A stretch of 42,746 bases of DNA from an uncultured Rhodospirillales bacterium. GTDB taxonomy: Bacteria > Pseudomonadota > Alphaproteobacteria > Acetobacterales > Acetobacteraceae. A program made the translations under genes and the position numbers. The notes beneath the pieces are model-generated. The model was not told the DNA's origin. It saw only the letters and a program-made list of their open reading frames with translations, and made no database searches. Position 1 is the stretch's first letter. The number at the start of each line of letters is the position of its first letter. The stretch spans positions 1-42,746 of the forward strand of contig CAITOL010000137.1 in NCBI GenBank assembly GCA_903893975.1, written 5' to 3'. This document shows positions 33,625 through 42,746 of the stretch, one piece after another.

Positions 33625-35232
33625 ATGATGCAAATCGCGCCTTCGGTTTCAAACCCTCGCCGGCTGTTGCGGCATCTGTTGAGCGCTTGTGCGTTGGTTG
33701 GACTCAGCCTGTCCCAGGCGCAGGCCGGGGGGGTGCTGACGGTCGCCATGACCGCCGGCGATATTCCGGTGACGACCGGCACGCCGGATCAGGGGTTCGA
33801 GGGATTTCGTTTCGTTGGCTGGAGCCTTTACGACGCGCTGGTCGGCTGGGACCTCAGCAAGGCCGACAAGCCATCCGATATCATTCCGGGTCTGGCAACG
33901 TCCTGGTCGATTGATCCGAACGACCATAAGCGTTGGATCTTCAAGTTGCGCCAAGGCGTGAAGTTCCATGACGGCTGTGCGTTTAGTGCCGATGATGTGG
34001 TGTGGAACTATGCGCGGATGACCGACAACAAGGCGCCGCAATTCTTCGCCCAGCAATTCGCGTTGAACCGCGGCTATATGACCAATGTTGCGAATATTGA
34101 GAAGGTCGATGACTTTACCGTCGCGATTACAACCAAGTTTGTCGAAAGCCTGTTTCCGTACACGATGAGCTACATCCCTATGGTGAGCCGCTGTCGGGCG
34201 GAAGAATTGAAATTCGACTGGAACGCCTTTGCCATGCATCCGTCTGGCACCGGGCCTTATCGCTTCGACCGGATGATCCCGCGGGAACGCTTGGAGTTGG
34301 TGCCCAATAAGGACTATTGGAATCCGGCGCGCGTGCCGCATCAGGACCGTATGATTCTGATCCCGATGCCTGAGGCTGCAACCCGGGTTGCGGCATTGCT
34401 CTCCGGGCAGGTCAATTTTGTCGAGGCGCCGCCGCCAGATACGATTGCGCGGTTGAAATCCGCGGGCATGCAGATTGTCACCAATGTCTATCCGCATAAC
34501 TGGCCGTTTACGCTCAACTTTGTCAAAGGGCCATTCACGGATGTGCGGGTGCGACAGGCGGCAAACTATGCCCTGAACCGGGCCGACTTCGTTGAATTAC
34601 TGGGCGGCCTGGCGACCGAGGAATATGCGCAGGTGCCGCCGTTCATGCCGTATTATGGCAAGCCCGTTCGTTACGAATTCAATACCAAAAAAGCCACCGA
34701 GTTGCTGAAGGCTGCCAAGTGTTATCCATGCGAAATCACGCTGGCGATTTCGACGTCTGGCTCTGGGCAGATGCAGCCGCTGCCGATGAACGATCTGCTG
34801 AAATCCCAGTTGGAGGAAGCGGGCTTCAAGGTGAATTTCAAGGTGATGGACTGGAATGCCATGCTCGAAATTGCCCGTGGCGGCGTCGACAAATTTCCGG
34901 ACATCGATGGCTATAATGGCAGCCGTGCGCTGGTGGACCCGGTCATCGCCGTCATTAAGCCGGTGGCCAAGGCGTATTGGTCGCCAGCGGGTGCGAATTG
35001 GGGGCATTTTTATAACGCCGAAATTGAGAAGCTGGTCGCCGATATCTTCACCGAGTTCGACGATGCCAAGCGGATGGCGTTGCTGACGAAATTGCATGAA
35101 GCGGAGAACGAGCAGGCGATCATGATCTTCGTGGTACACGATGTGAACCCGCGGGCCATCTCGCCGCATGTGAAGGGCTTCGTGCAGTCGCAACACTGGT
35201 TTCAGGACATGACGCCCATTTCGGTGGAGTAG
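33625..35232 (+). CDS. ABC transporter substrate-binding protein, family 5
   Basis: A 535-residue periplasmic solute receptor of the peptide/nickel type. The signal peptide (RRLLRHLLSACALVGLSLSQAQA) is probably cut after AQA near 35; LSAC looks like a lipobox but sits inside the hydrophobic stretch. Family features include GLATSWSIDPN, FKLRQGVKFHDG, the DDVVWNYARM helix and DVRVRQAANYALNR. It would bind the substrate imported by the following permeases. Neighbouring hydrolases suggest a small amide compound rather than ordinary peptides. ATG at 33625 or 33628; GAGG lies upstream. Confidence 0.92.
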   Translation: MMQIAPSVSNPRRLLRHLLSACALVGLSLSQAQAGGVLTVAMTAGDIPVTTGTPDQGFEGFRFVGWSLYDALVGWDLSKADKPSDIIPGLATSWSIDPNDHKRWIFKLRQGVKFHDGCAFSADDVVWNYARMTDNKAPQFFAQQFALNRGYMTNVANIEKVDDFTVAITTKFVESLFPYTMSYIPMVSRCRAEELKFDWNAFAMHPSGTGPYRFDRMIPRERLELVPNKDYWNPARVPHQDRMILIPMPEAATRVAALLSGQVNFVEAPPPDTIARLKSAGMQIVTNVYPHNWPFTLNFVKGPFTDVRVRQAANYALNRADFVELLGGLATEEYAQVPPFMPYYGKPVRYEFNTKKATELLKAAKCYPCEITLAISTSGSGQMQPLPMNDLLKSQLEEAGFKVNFKVMDWNAMLEIARGGVDKFPDIDGYNGSRALVDPVIAVIKPVAKAYWSPAGANWGHFYNAEIEKLVADIFTEFDDAKRMALLTKLHEAENEQAIMIFVVHDVNPRAISPHVKGFVQSQHWFQDMTPISVE

Positions 35233-35237
35233 GTACG

Positions 35238-36194
35238 ATGCTCGTCCTGATCCTGCGCCGCCTGGCCTATGCCGCGCCCATTGCATTGGGGGTGAGCCTT
35301 GTCTGTTTCTCCCTGGTGTATCTCGCGCCGGGGGACCCGCTGCAGGCGGTGATGCCCGCCGACGTGACACCTGATATGGTTGAAATGATCCGGCATGAAT
35401 ATGGCTTCGATAAGCCGATCCCGGTGCAATATGCGCTGTGGCTGTGGCGGGCGGTGCAAGGGGATTTCGGCTTGTCCATCGGCTCCCGTCGTCCGGTTAT
35501 CGTGGATGTACTCGGGTCGTTGCAGAACACGCTGCTCCTGACCAGCTTTGCGGTGCCGATTGCCTTCGTGATTGGCTATACGCTCGGCGCGATTGCCGGC
35601 TGCTTTCCGGGCCGATGGTTGGACCGGACCGTTACCGGGTTCGCGGTCATGGGGGTGAGCGTGCCGAATTACTGGCTCGGCATCGTTATGGTGATTGCCT
35701 TTGCGGTTGAACTGTCATGGTTGCCGGCAACAGGCATGGGGCCGCGAGGTTCGGACGCATTTAGCATCTTCAGCCTGGGAGATTTGCGCTACCTGGTGAT
35801 GCCCGTTTTTACTTTGTCGATGGTGCCGGTCGGGATCATCGCCCGCAGCACGCGGGCGGCGGTGGCGGAAATTCGCGGCCAGGACTTTGTTATAACGCTT
35901 CGTGCCAAGGGGTTGAGCGAGACTGCGGTGATCCGCCACGTGCTAAAGAACGCCCTGCCGCAGGTTTTGGCGGTTATGGGATTGCAGTTCGGCTATCTGA
36001 TGGGTGGATCGATTCTGATCGAAACGGTTTTCACCTGGCCGGGCAGCGGATTTCTGTTGGCCAAGGCCATCATCAATCGCGACATTCCCGTGCTGCAAGG
36101 CGCGATCTTGCTGCTGTCCCTGGTGTTTGTGGCAACGAACCTGGTGGTGGACCTGCTGCAATCGGCGATTGATCCGCGCATTCGGCGCGCCTGA
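35238..36194 (+). CDS. ABC transporter permease, DppB type
   Basis: A 318-residue inner-membrane protein with about six membrane helices. It starts with LILRRLAYAAPIALGVSLVCF, the usual DppB/OppB first helix, followed by LAPGDPLQAV. The conserved cytoplasmic loop that contacts the ATPase reads VRITL-like RGQDFVITLRAKGLSE near 216-231. Five bases separate it from the receptor gene, and AGTAGG acts as ribosome-binding site. Confidence 0.93.
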   Translation: MLVLILRRLAYAAPIALGVSLVCFSLVYLAPGDPLQAVMPADVTPDMVEMIRHEYGFDKPIPVQYALWLWRAVQGDFGLSIGSRRPVIVDVLGSLQNTLLLTSFAVPIAFVIGYTLGAIAGCFPGRWLDRTVTGFAVMGVSVPNYWLGIVMVIAFAVELSWLPATGMGPRGSDAFSIFSLGDLRYLVMPVFTLSMVPVGIIARSTRAAVAEIRGQDFVITLRAKGLSETAVIRHVLKNALPQVLAVMGLQFGYLMGGSILIETVFTWPGSGFLLAKAIINRDIPVLQGAILLLSLVFVATNLVVDLLQSAIDPRIRRA

Positions 36195-36211
36195 GCGAGA
36201 GGAGTATTCCG

Positions 36212-37117
36212 ATGGCCCATACCCTCGCCGTTACGACCCCAACCGACCTTGAGCCGGATGTGCTGCCTGCGAACGTCGTGCGCGGCTACTGGCAAAGCGT
36301 GGCCTATCGGCTGCGCCACGACCCGGTTACGTTGTTTTTTGGGATGGTCATTCTGCTGATCATTCTTGCGGCGATCTTCGCGCCGTGGATCGCCCCGTAT
36401 GACCCTTATAAGGAGAGTGTGATCGCCCGGCTGAAACCATTTGGCTGGCGCGGCCATCTGATTGGCACGGACGAGCTGGGACGTGATCTACTGACCCGCA
36501 TCATTTATGGCGGCCGCATTTCGTTGTTCATGGGTCTGGCGCCGGTCGCTGTTGCCACTGTGGTCGGCGGCGCACTCGGGATTCTCGCCGGCTTTGGCGG
36601 ACGGCGGGTGAACACCGTCATTATGCGGACGATGGATGTGTTTTACGCCTTTCCATCGGTGCTGTTGGCGGTGGCGATCTCCGGCGCGATGGGCGGTGGT
36701 ATCGCCAATGGAATGATTGCCCTGTCAATGGTGTTTACCCCGGCATTGTGCCGCATTTCAGAGACTGCAACCGCGCAGGTGCGCAACCTCGACTTTATTG
36801 AGGCTGCCCGCGCTTCTGGTGCCGGAACCTTTACCATCCTGCGCTTTCACGTGCTCGGCAATGTGCTGGGGCCGATTTTCATTTATGCATCGAGTTTGGT
36901 GTCGGTATCGATTTTGTTGGCTTCTGGCCTATCTTTCCTGGGCCTTGGGGTCAAACCGCCGGAACCTGACTGGGGGTTGATGCTCTCAACGTTGCGCCAA
37001 TCCATCTATGTCAATCCATGGATCTGCGCCATGCCGGGGGCGGCGATCTTTATCACCTCTATCTGCTTCAATCTGGTCAGCGATGGGATCCGCGCGGCCA
37101 TGGATGTTCGGATGTGA
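36212..37117 (+). CDS. ABC transporter permease, DppC type
   Basis: A 301-residue partner permease. A cytoplasmic N-terminal tail is followed by a first helix (LFFGMVILLIILAAIFAPWI) and then the DppC marker HLIGTDELGRDLLTRIIYGGR. The ATPase-contact loop is VRNLDFIEAARASGAG. The ending LVSDGIRAAMDVRM is typical. GAGAGGAG precedes the ATG by six bases. Confidence 0.94.
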   Translation: MAHTLAVTTPTDLEPDVLPANVVRGYWQSVAYRLRHDPVTLFFGMVILLIILAAIFAPWIAPYDPYKESVIARLKPFGWRGHLIGTDELGRDLLTRIIYGGRISLFMGLAPVAVATVVGGALGILAGFGGRRVNTVIMRTMDVFYAFPSVLLAVAISGAMGGGIANGMIALSMVFTPALCRISETATAQVRNLDFIEAARASGAGTFTILRFHVLGNVLGPIFIYASSLVSVSILLASGLSFLGLGVKPPEPDWGLMLSTLRQSIYVNPWICAMPGAAIFITSICFNLVSDGIRAAMDVRM

Positions 37118-37119
37118 CC

Positions 37120-38180
<1,061 letters not shown>

Positions 38181-38184
<4 letters not shown>

Positions 38185-39191
38185 GCATGGATGGTTCGAT
38201 CATGCCAACCCGCATGTTGCTGGATATTGAGGACCTCACAGTTCGCTTCGTTACGCGTGAGGCAACGGTGCACGCGGTTAACGGCGTGAATTTGCAGGTG
38301 CAGGCTGGCGAGGTGCTCTGCATTCTCGGGGAATCGGGCTCGGGGAAATCGGTAACGTTACGTGCCCTCATGCGGCTGCTGCCGGCCGGACGAACCCGCA
38401 TTGAAGGCAGAATAACCCTCGACGGTCAGGACGTGCTCAGCCTGGATCGCAAGAGGCTGCAGGCGATGCGTGGCGGATTGGTGTCGATGATTTTTCAAGA
38501 ACCGATGACGGCGCTTGATCCGGTCTACACTGTCGGTGCGCAGATTATCGAGACGGTTCGCCAACATCGCGGGGGCAGCCAGCGCGACGCGCGGGCGCGG
38601 GCGCTGGAGTTGTTCGAACTGGTCAAAATTCCCTCGCCAGAGCGGCGGTTGGATGCCTACCCGCATGAACTGTCCGGCGGATTGCGGCAGCGGGCGATGA
38701 TTGCGATGGCGCTGTCCTGCGCCCCGAAATTGCTGTTGGCGGATGAACCGACGACGGCGCTTGACGCCACGGTGCAAATTCAAGTGCTGATCTTGCTGCG
38801 ACGCCTGCAGCGGGAGATGGGCATGGGCACGATTTTCGTCACCCATGATTTGGGGGTGGCCAGTGAAATCGCCGACCGGATAGCGGTGATGTATGCCGGC
38901 CGCATCGTCGAGGAAGGCCCGGTGGCCGATATTCTGAACAACCCCAAGCATCCGTATACGCAGGGGCTTATGGCGTCGACTGTGCATGCACAGGATCGCC
39001 AGGCCGACATTGCCGCCATCCCCGGCAGCCCGCCGGATCTGCGCCGCCTGCCCGCGGGATGCAGCTTTCGGCCGCGTTGCGCTGCGGCACTTGCTGCCTG
39101 CCGCGAACGTGTTCCGACGCCGGTCTTTCCGGCGGCCAACCACATGGCACGCTGTTTCCGCGTTGCCGCCGAAATGGGGGAAGGGGCATGA
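38181..39191 (+). CDS. ABC transporter ATPase, oligopeptide type (DppD/OppD-like)
   Basis: The second ATPase of the importer, 336 residues. Walker A is GESGSGKS, signature LSGGLRQR, Walker B LLLADEPTTALD with H-loop THD, and the C-terminal extension has CSFRPRCAAAL. It starts with GTG at 38181 in a GTGA overlap with the first ATPase (an ATG is available at 38187). Its stop overlaps the next gene by ATGA. Confidence 0.93.
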
Positions 39192-39928
39192 ACTGGCTGA
39201 ATGTGCCTGAAGACGTCGCTGCCCGGGTGCTCGCGCGGCGTGGGACATTGCATCCGTTCGCGGATTTTGACCCTGCGCGCACCGCGCTGGTGGTGATCGA
39301 TTTGCAGAACGGCTTCATGGATGACCGGGTCGGGCACGCGGTTTGCCCAATGGCGCGCGAGATCGTGCCGAACGTGAACCGGCTTGCGCACGCCATACGC
39401 CGTGCGGGCGGTGGGGTGTTCTGGGTGTTGAATACGCATGATGCGGCCTGCCTCACCGAATGGTCGGTTATGCATGGCATGTCCACCGCCGAAGGGCGGG
39501 CCAAGCGGACGGCAGCGATGTCTGAAGGTACCGAGGGGCATCGGCTTTGGCCGTTGCTGGAGGTGCAGCCGGAGGACGAACAGGTTCGGAAATATCGCTA
39601 CAGCGCGTTTCTGCCGGGTGCGTCGGACTTACCGAACCGGCTGCGCGCCCGCGGTTTCGACACGGTTATCATAACGGGAACCGTGACGAATATTTGCTGT
39701 GAGTCCTCAGCGCGGGACGCGATGATGACCAACTTCAAGGTCATCATGGTGTCTGACGCCAATGCAGCCAGCAATATGCGCGAGCATGAGGCATCGCTGA
39801 TCGCCTTCTATCTGACATTTGGCGATGTCATGGATACGGATTTCGTCATGAACAGGCTCGCGGCGGTCATACCTGGGAACGGCCGCCATCCGATGATGAC
39901 GCCGCGACCCCAGACAGTAGCGGTGTGA
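39188..39928 (+). CDS. Isochorismatase-fold cysteine hydrolase
   Basis: A 246-residue amidohydrolase of the isochorismatase superfamily. The catalytic triad is D38 (VVIDLQNGF), K135 (RKYRYSAF) and C170 (TNICCESSARDA). Biuret hydrolase, maleamate amidase, N-carbamoylsarcosine amidase and ureidoacrylate amidase are all in this fold, and C-C-E-S-S at the nucleophile resembles the amidohydrolase side rather than true isochorismatases. Which amide it cuts cannot be read from sequence. It overlaps the ATPase stop in ATGA and the next gene in GTGA, so it is part of the transporter operon. Confidence 0.9.
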   Translation: MNWLNVPEDVAARVLARRGTLHPFADFDPARTALVVIDLQNGFMDDRVGHAVCPMAREIVPNVNRLAHAIRRAGGGVFWVLNTHDAACLTEWSVMHGMSTAEGRAKRTAAMSEGTEGHRLWPLLEVQPEDEQVRKYRYSAFLPGASDLPNRLRARGFDTVIITGTVTNICCESSARDAMMTNFKVIMVSDANAASNMREHEASLIAFYLTFGDVMDTDFVMNRLAAVIPGNGRHPMMTPRPQTVAV

Positions 39929-39939
39929 AGGAGAGCGCT

Positions 39940-40890
39940 TTGGCCCACCATATCTTGCCGGCAACACCGCAGACTGTGCGCATTGGCCAGTTCAATGCGA
40001 CCTTTCCCCCGGTGTTGACCGTTGCCTCTGGCGACACGGTTGACGTGCAATGCGTGTCTGGACGAGCGGAGGTTTTGCCGCCGCGCGATTCGGGGTTGAT
40101 TGTGCCGGAGGCGCTGCGCCAGATTTTGGCGACATGTAGCATGGATGCAGGCCACATCCTAACGGGGCCGATTGCGATTGCCGGGGCAATGCCGGGGGAT
40201 ATGTTGGAAATCCGGATTGAGGCGATCAGCCCTGGTGCCAACTGGGGTTACAATGTCATCCGCCCATTGGTGGGGACCTTGCCAGAGGATTTTCATCAAA
40301 GCGCGCTGCTGCATATTGCTGTCGACGCTGATCGCAACGTCTGCACCTTGCCATGGGGGACTGAATTGGCCTTGGCTCCGTTTTTCGGGGTTATGGGGGT
40401 CGCGCCGCCGCCGGCCTTCGGCACGATTGCGTCGAAGGAACCGCGCCTGCATGGTGGAAACCTGGATAATAAGGAACTGGTCGCCGGGTCGACGCTGTTT
40501 CTGCCCGTCTGGGTCGAAGGTGGCTGCTTCTCGGTCGGCGATGGGCACGGGGTGCAGGGGGATGGCGAGGTCTGTGTAACGGCGCTGGAGATGTGCCTGG
40601 ATGGTCGCTTCACGTTCATGCTGCACAAACAGTCCGGCGCAAGCCCAGCGTTACGCTATCCGCGCGCGGAAACGCCCACCCATTTTATCAGCATGGGCAT
40701 GCACGAAGACTTGGATCAGGCGATGAAAACCGCATTGCGGGAAATGATTAGCTTTATTTGCCAGCGTTCGAATCTATCGCGTGAACAAGCCTATGCCTTT
40801 TGCTCTCTGGCGGTGGATTTCCATGTCACACAGTCGGTCAATGGTGAAAAGGGTGTACACGGCATGCTGCGGAAGGGCTTGTTGTTTTGA
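39940..40890 (+). CDS. Acetamidase/formamidase-family protein
   Basis: A 316-residue enzyme of the FmdA/AmdA family, zinc-type hydrolases that release ammonia from formamide or acetamide. Recognisable pieces are GDTVDVQCVSG, GPIAIAGAMPGDML, LPWGTELALAPFFGVMGVAP and NLDNKELVAGSTLFLPVWVEGG, then GDGHGVQGDGEV. TTG 39940 has an AAGGAG ribosome-binding site six bases upstream, so I prefer it to GTG 39925, which overlaps the previous stop (GTGA) but has no such site. Last gene of the operon; it would complete nitrogen release from the imported compound. Confidence 0.9.
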   Translation: MAHHILPATPQTVRIGQFNATFPPVLTVASGDTVDVQCVSGRAEVLPPRDSGLIVPEALRQILATCSMDAGHILTGPIAIAGAMPGDMLEIRIEAISPGANWGYNVIRPLVGTLPEDFHQSALLHIAVDADRNVCTLPWGTELALAPFFGVMGVAPPPAFGTIASKEPRLHGGNLDNKELVAGSTLFLPVWVEGGCFSVGDGHGVQGDGEVCVTALEMCLDGRFTFMLHKQSGASPALRYPRAETPTHFISMGMHEDLDQAMKTALREMISFICQRSNLSREQAYAFCSLAVDFHVTQSVNGEKGVHGMLRKGLLF

Positions 40891-40923
40891 AATTTTTTGA
40901 CCGAACCAAACCGAGATCGAATA

Positions 40924-40944
40924 GAAATAATTTTTAATTATTTC
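40924..40944. promoter_or_regulatory. AT-rich 9-bp perfect inverted repeat
   Basis: GAAATAATT (40924-40932) and AATTATTTC (40936-40944) with a 3-base centre, in the AT-rich gap before mucR. MucR proteins bind AT-rich DNA and repress their own genes, so this could be an autoregulatory site. It could also be a weak transcript end for the upstream operon. Confidence 0.45.
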
Positions 40945-41049
40945 GTAAGTGTCGGAAAAATAACATGAAAATATGAAGCTTCCATCTGTAGTTTGGAATT
41001 TTGCACTGAATGAGCGGCCGCGAAGCATGGGCATCGCTACTTTATAGCA

Positions 41050-41079
41050 TTGTCAAGACGCCAAGAGACTGTTTATACC
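41050..41079 (+). promoter_or_regulatory. Sigma-70-like promoter of mucR
   Basis: TTGTCA at 41050-41055 (five of six for -35), an 18-base spacer and TATACC at 41074-41079, or TTATAC with a 17-base spacer. The leader to ATG 41108 would be about 20 bases and contains the GAGGTG ribosome-binding site. Confidence 0.45.
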
Positions 41080-41107
41080 GGCCTCCTTGCAGCCGAGGTG
41101 TATTATA

Positions 41108-41587
41108 ATGCGTGATAATGCGACAGAAAAACAGCTTCTCGAACTGACCGCCAATATCGTTTCTGCACATGTCGCCAATAATGCCACACAGACCGACGCT
41201 TTGCCGGGGTTGATTAAGGCCGTTTATGCCAGCCTCGCCGGAATTGGTGCGGAGCCAGATGTGCCGGTTCGGCCTGAACCTGCGGTTGCAATCAAGAGAT
41301 CAGTGTTTGACGACTATATTATTTGCCTCGAAGACGGCAAAAAGCTGAAAATGCTCAAGCGGCATTTGGCTTCGTCCTATGGTTTGACCCCGCAAGCCTA
41401 TCGTGAACGTTGGAGCCTGCCGCCAGACTATCCGATGGTCGCGCCGAATTATGCCAAGCACCGGTCGAGCCTGGCCAAGCAAATCGGCCTTGGGCGTAAG
41501 CCGATCGAGGCTGAGCCTGCGGCCATGCCGGTCAGCGCCGCAAAAAAGGTCCCGGGCAAGCGCGGTCGCAAGAAGGCTGCGGCCTAG
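41108..41587 (+). CDS. MucR/Ros-family transcriptional regulator
   Basis: A 159-residue DNA-binding protein of the MucR/Ros family, which controls exopolysaccharide, motility and cell-cycle genes in alphaproteobacteria and acts like H-NS on AT-rich DNA. The N-terminal oligomerisation region is about 1-45; the DNA-binding part is YIICLEDGKKLKMLKRHLASSYGLTPQAYRE. Of the zinc-finger ligands only C73, D76 and H86 are seen: the second His position reads Ser-Ser, so it may fold without zinc, as some relatives do. The tail is Lys/Arg/Ala-rich (KKVPGKRGRKKAAA). Start ATG 41108 behind GAGGTG. Confidence 0.93.
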   Translation: MRDNATEKQLLELTANIVSAHVANNATQTDALPGLIKAVYASLAGIGAEPDVPVRPEPAVAIKRSVFDDYIICLEDGKKLKMLKRHLASSYGLTPQAYRERWSLPPDYPMVAPNYAKHRSSLAKQIGLGRKPIEAEPAAMPVSAAKKVPGKRGRKKAAA

Positions 41588-41596
41588 ACGATAGCG

Positions 41597-42589
41597 CTAT
41601 TTACCATCGGCCGGGCCGGTACTGGCGCGCACGATGAGTGTATGCGGCAGGACCGCCGGCCTCGGCATGTCCTGATCATCGAGCGCTGCGAGCAGGACGC
41701 GGGCTGCAACCCGGCCCATGTCCCGGCGCGGCTGGCGGATGGTGGTCAGCGGTGGATCATAGGCACCAGCAAAGGGAATGTCGTCGAAGCCAACGACGGA
41801 AAGCTCATGCGGCACATGCAGTCCGCTCGCGCGGGCCGCGCGAATAGCCCCGATAGCCATTTCGTCGTTGCTGCAGAACACCGCCGTCGGTTGGGCCGGC
41901 AGCAGGGCATGCATGGCCGCTTCGCCCGAGGCGATCGAGTAATCGCCGAACTGAACCAATGCCGGATCCGCGTCGCCGCCGAGTGCGTCGAGAAAGCCGG
42001 CATGGCGTTGTTGGGTCAGGATGTTGCCGGTCGGCCCGCCAATATGGGCGACCTTGCGATGGCCGAGTGCCAACAGATACGTAACGGCTTCCCGTGCGGC
42101 GGCTCGATTGTCGATCGATACCACAGCAATGGCCGGGTCGGCAATATGCTCGGACACGCCGACCAATCGGGTCGGCGGGATGCCCGGTGGTTTATGCCCG
42201 GTCAGCAGCACCAAGCCGTCAACCGCGCCGGTTTGGAACTGTCGGGCCAGCGCGGCCTCGCGCTCCGGATTGCGCGCGGTGTTGCCGATCAGCACGCCAA
42301 AGCCCTGGCGTTGCGCCTCCTCCTCAATCCCGAGCACCACTTCGCCGAAGAAGGGGTTGGCGATGTCCGGCAGCAAAACCAGGATCTGCCGGCTGCGTTG
42401 CAGGCGCAGGCCGCTGGCGACCTGGTTCACAACATAACCGGTGTCCCGCACCGCCGCCTCGATCCGCGCACGAGTCTCCTCGGACACCAACGGCGACCCG
42501 GCAAGGGCCCGGCTGACGGTGGCGACCGAGACGCCGGCGATCCGCGCGACATCGGCCATTTTCAAACGAGGTTGTGCGAACTGATCCAT
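41597..42589 (-). CDS. LacI-family transcriptional regulator
   Basis: A 330-residue repressor: helix-turn-helix KMADVARIAGVSVATVSRAL (about 10-29), hinge ASGLRLQRSRQ, and a periplasmic-binding-like sensor domain with ILVLLPDIANPFF and the ending FDDIPFAGAYDPPLTTIRQP. Such proteins usually sense sugars or nucleosides. It is convergent with mucR (nine bases between stops, over the palindrome ATAGCGCTAT at 41591-41600) and points away from whatever starts at the right edge, which is its likeliest target. There is no sign that it controls the amide operons. Confidence 0.92.
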   Translation of the reverse strand: MDQFAQPRLKMADVARIAGVSVATVSRALAGSPLVSEETRARIEAAVRDTGYVVNQVASGLRLQRSRQILVLLPDIANPFFGEVVLGIEEEAQRQGFGVLIGNTARNPEREAALARQFQTGAVDGLVLLTGHKPPGIPPTRLVGVSEHIADPAIAVVSIDNRAAAREAVTYLLALGHRKVAHIGGPTGNILTQQRHAGFLDALGGDADPALVQFGDYSIASGEAAMHALLPAQPTAVFCSNDEMAIGAIRAARASGLHVPHELSVVGFDDIPFAGAYDPPLTTIRQPRRDMGRVAARVLLAALDDQDMPRPAVLPHTLIVRASTGPADGK

Positions 42590-42696
42590 CCCAAATCTCT
42601 TCTGGCACCCGCCGGCAGGGCGGTCTAGCAGGGGAATCGGGTGAAATTTTCATGCTGCGATCAAGCTGACCAGGAAATCATCATCCCATGCTGCAA

Positions 42697-42717
42697 CCTT
42701 GCGCCTCAGGCGCAAGG
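42697..42717. repeat. 9-bp perfect hairpin at the right edge
   Basis: CCTTGCGCC (42697-42705) and GGCGCAAGG (42709-42717) with a TCA centre. There is no T-run. It overlaps the AAGGAG at 42714-42719, so it could fold the ribosome-binding site of the next gene into a stem, or be an operator for the divergent LacI-type regulator. Confidence 0.5.
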
Positions 42718-42725
42718 AGTCCTTG

Positions 42726-42746
42726 GTGGATGCGGTTCGCAGCAGA
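42726..42746 (+). CDS. Possible start of the next gene, cut by the window edge
   Basis: AAGGAG at 42714-42719 is a good ribosome-binding site, followed by GTG 42726 (MDAVRSR...) and ATG 42730 (MRFAA...). Only a few codons are visible, so neither start nor product can be settled. Confidence 0.2.

Overview
The window reads as chromosomal DNA of a high-GC alphaproteobacterium. The MucR-type regulator, the guaB-rsmB-guaA order, the gpmI-envC-ctpA-yibQ-rppH cluster and the obgE-proB-proA-nadD-rsfS-rlmH cluster all fit Rhodospirillales. I lean towards Acetobacteraceae, but that is a judgement from remembered protein style, not a search. Most of the window is ordinary housekeeping sequence. Long antisense open frames are common because of the GC content and are left out.

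Layout. 1-268 is gene-free and dense in inverted and repeated motifs beside the 3' end of guaA, a known integration hotspot. 269-6582 (minus) is a run of ppx/gppA, rlmE, guaB, rsmB-like and guaA. A tRNA-Gln(CTG) is at 6742. From 6938 to 12766 come a cysteine-rich DUF1847 protein, an MFS transporter, a Prx5-type peroxiredoxin, YqgE, a TPR-glycosyltransferase protein and a dienelactone-hydrolase-like protein. From 13195 there is an orphan PEP-CTERM-type surface protein behind a sigma-54-like promoter, then a DUF6065-like protein with a small partner. 14980-20913 (minus) is gpmI, envC, ctpA, yibQ-like and rppH: glycolysis, cell-wall hydrolysis and RNA 5'-end processing. 21044-22742 holds a secreted methyltransferase-like protein and poorly known genes. 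22904-28662 (minus) is rplU, rpmA, obgE, proB, proA, nadD, rsfS and rlmH; nadD and rlmH lack any ATG, GTG or TTG that gives a full-length protein and seem to start at CTG. A tRNA-Ser(CGA) and a tandem universal stress protein follow.

30125-40890 is the most interesting part: two divergent operons that look like one amide or ureide scavenging system. Leftward: an AtzG/GatC-like small subunit and two amidase-signature enzymes. Rightward: a family-5 substrate-binding protein, two permeases, two ATPases, an isochorismatase-fold cysteine hydrolase and an acetamidase/formamidase-family enzyme, with 4-base overlaps between most late genes. The 321-base divergent spacer holds a sigma-54-like -24/-12 element facing each operon and two GTGC...GCAC inverted repeats between them, as expected for nitrogen-controlled transcription. 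The model is import of an amide-rich compound followed by stepwise hydrolysis to ammonia. The substrate is unknown; biuret, carboxybiuret, ureido acids and formyl-amides are possible by family.

The window ends with mucR, a convergent LacI-family regulator and the possible first codons of a further gene.
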